This document shows positions 5,700 to 6,789 of a stretch of DNA of 6,789 nucleotides, piece by piece; the stretch's first letter is position 1; every line of letters starts with the position of its first letter. The stretch lies in assembly GCA_028290595.1 (NCBI GenBank), contig JAQGJO010000055.1, forward strand, positions 1 through 6,789. Direction: 5' to 3'. The notes beneath the pieces were generated by a model. That model was not told where the DNA came from. It ran no database searches and saw only the letters and a list, made by a program, of their open reading frames with translations. The DNA is from Hyphomicrobiales bacterium. GTDB taxonomy: Bacteria > Pseudomonadota > Alphaproteobacteria > Rhizobiales > Beijerinckiaceae. Made by a program: the position numbers and the translations under genes.

Positions 5700-6789
5700 A
5701 TGTCCTATCTTCGCATAAACGCCGCCATTCTGGCCGGCGCGCTCTCAGCTGCGGCCGCAACGACTCTTCCCTCATCAGCACAAGCACAAGACGCTCCGCC
5801 AAGCGGCACACAAAGCGGCAATTTCGTGCAGCTGCCGACGCTCGTCGTCACCGCCACGCGCAGCCCAACGCCGATCGATCGGACCGGCAGCGCCGTCTCC
5901 GTCATCGAGGCGCCGGAGATCGAGGCCTATGGCTCGAAGAGCCTGGCTGACGTGCTGCGCGGTACGCCCGGACTTTACATTACCGAGAACGGCGGCCCCG
6001 GCTCGCTGACGAACGTTACCCTGCGTGGGGCTTCGCCGGCGCAGACGCTGGTGCTGATCGACGGCATCCGAGTCGGCGACGCGTCGGGCATCGGCAGCGT
6101 GTTCGATTTCGGCGCCTATTCGGCCACCGATATCGAACGCATCGAAATCGTGCGCGGCCCGCAATCGGCGCTCTATGGTTCGGACGCCATGGGTGGCGTC
6201 GTCAACATCATCACGCGCAAGGGCAAGCGCGACCCGAAGCGCTCGGTCATCGTCGAGGCCGGCAGCTATGGCACGATTTCAACGCGCGCCAGCATTTCCG
6301 GCGCCACCGATACGATGTCCTATGCCTTCTCGCTCAACGGCCTGCATTCGGACGGTTTCTCGCGCTACGGCTATCGCATCGGCCGCATCACCAGCACGCT
6401 GACCGCGCCGCTTGAAAACGACAAGACCGACAAGCTCGGCGGCACGGCGCGGGTGACGTTCAAGCCATCGGACGAAGTCGAAGTCGATCTCGGCTTCTCG
6501 CGCTATTCGGATGTGTTTCGCTTCGACAATCCAGGCGCATTCATGCCTGCTGCGCGCGACTCGCTCACCGAAAAAGGCCGGCAGACGGTGACGACGGCGT
6601 TTGCACGGGCGACCGCCGACGCGTTCGGCGGCCTGCTGAAGAATCAGCTCACCGTCTTTACGAGCCTGACCGACCGCTTCAACCGCCTCGACCAGTCCTG
6701 CTTCGATGCCTTCTTCAACAGCTACGATTGCAACACGATCTTCTCCTCACGCCGCATCGGCGTCGAATATCAGGGCACGGCGAAGCTCG
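5700..6789 (+). CDS. btuB: BtuB-type TonB-dependent outer-membrane cobalamin receptor, 3'-truncated
   Basis: The frame is open from the ATG at 5700 to the window end (363 codons; families of this type usually exceed 600 residues), so the C-terminal barrel is missing. BtuB imports corrinoids across the outer membrane using TonB energy. Residues 1-29 form a signal peptide ending SSAQA. A TonB box (TLVVTATR, 47-54) follows, very like the BtuB box. The plug domain spans about 62-173: VSVIEAPEIEAYG, ADVLRGTPGLYI, NVTLRGASPAQTLVLIDGIRV, RIEIVRGPQSALYGSDAMGG and VVNIITRKG. Barrel strands begin near 180. Two cysteines, C334 and C344, flank an aromatic and acidic stretch that could be an extracellular disulfide loop. 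The ribosome site is strong and the gene sits directly under the cobalamin riboswitch, which supports cobalamin rather than iron as substrate. Confidence 0.95.
   Translation, partial: MSYLRINAAILAGALSAAAATTLPSSAQAQDAPPSGTQSGNFVQLPTLVVTATRSPTPIDRTGSAVSVIEAPEIEAYGSKSLADVLRGTPGLYITENGGPGSLTNVTLRGASPAQTLVLIDGIRVGDASGIGSVFDFGAYSATDIERIEIVRGPQSALYGSDAMGGVVNIITRKGKRDPKRSVIVEAGSYGTISTRASISGATDTMSYAFSLNGLHSDGFSRYGYRIGRITSTLTAPLENDKTDKLGGTARVTFKPSDEVEVDLGFSRYSDVFRFDNPGAFMPAARDSLTEKGRQTVTTAFARATADAFGGLLKNQLTVFTSLTDRFNRLDQSCFDAFFNSYDCNTIFSSRRIGVEYQGTAKL

Noticed and set aside
5516..5950. 144-codon + strand frame through the riboswitch
   Set aside because: It runs through the structured leader and then out of frame with btuB, whose start has a strong ribosome site and a clear signal peptide and plug domain.

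Overview
The window looks like an ordinary chromosomal segment of an alphaproteobacterium, most likely a member of the Hyphomicrobiales (Rhizobiales). The evidence is high GC, a DnaA with rhizobial-looking domain III wording (for example [11 protein letters not shown]), and two kinds of palindromic intergenic repeat typical of that group. The genus cannot be fixed from the sequence alone. No mobile element, CRISPR array, tRNA or rRNA is visible.

Layout from left to right: (1) positions 1-1430, + strand: dnaA with its 5' end cut off by the window edge. (2) 1431-1514: a short convergent gap filled by two hairpins resembling a rhizobial RIME-type repeat. (3) 3770 down to 1515, - strand: a two-gene unit with only 3 nt between the genes, made of a YbdL/kynurenine-aminotransferase-type PLP enzyme followed by a PotF-like periplasmic polyamine-binding protein. 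(4) 3771-3826: a 56-bp divergent promoter region with a perfect 10-bp direct repeat and an extended -10 element. (5) 3827-4366, + strand: cobU/cobP, the bifunctional cobinamide kinase/guanylyltransferase. (6) 4367-4537: a convergent gap carrying a REP-like element in two inverted copies. (7) 5389 down to 4538, - strand: a BtuF-like periplasmic corrinoid-binding protein. (8) 5390-5699: a divergent regulatory region holding a clear cobalamin riboswitch on the + strand. (9) 5700-6789, + strand: a BtuB-type TonB-dependent receptor running off the right edge.

The right half is a vitamin B12 acquisition and salvage cluster. BtuB would carry corrinoid across the outer membrane, BtuF would bind it in the periplasm and deliver it to an inner-membrane BtuCD that is not in this window, and CobU would activate salvaged cobinamide for nucleotide-loop assembly. 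Only btuB visibly lies under the riboswitch. A hand-drawn fold gives a coherent translational off-switch: a loop-loop pairing plus a stem that takes up part of the Shine-Dalgarno sequence. The left half combines the replication initiator with an unrelated amine/amino-acid uptake-and-transamination pair.

Nothing here amounts to a new biological system. The points most worth a second look are the riboswitch expression platform, the altered ligand pocket of the PotF-like protein, the tight pairing of that protein with an aminotransferase, and the repeat structures in the intergenic gaps.
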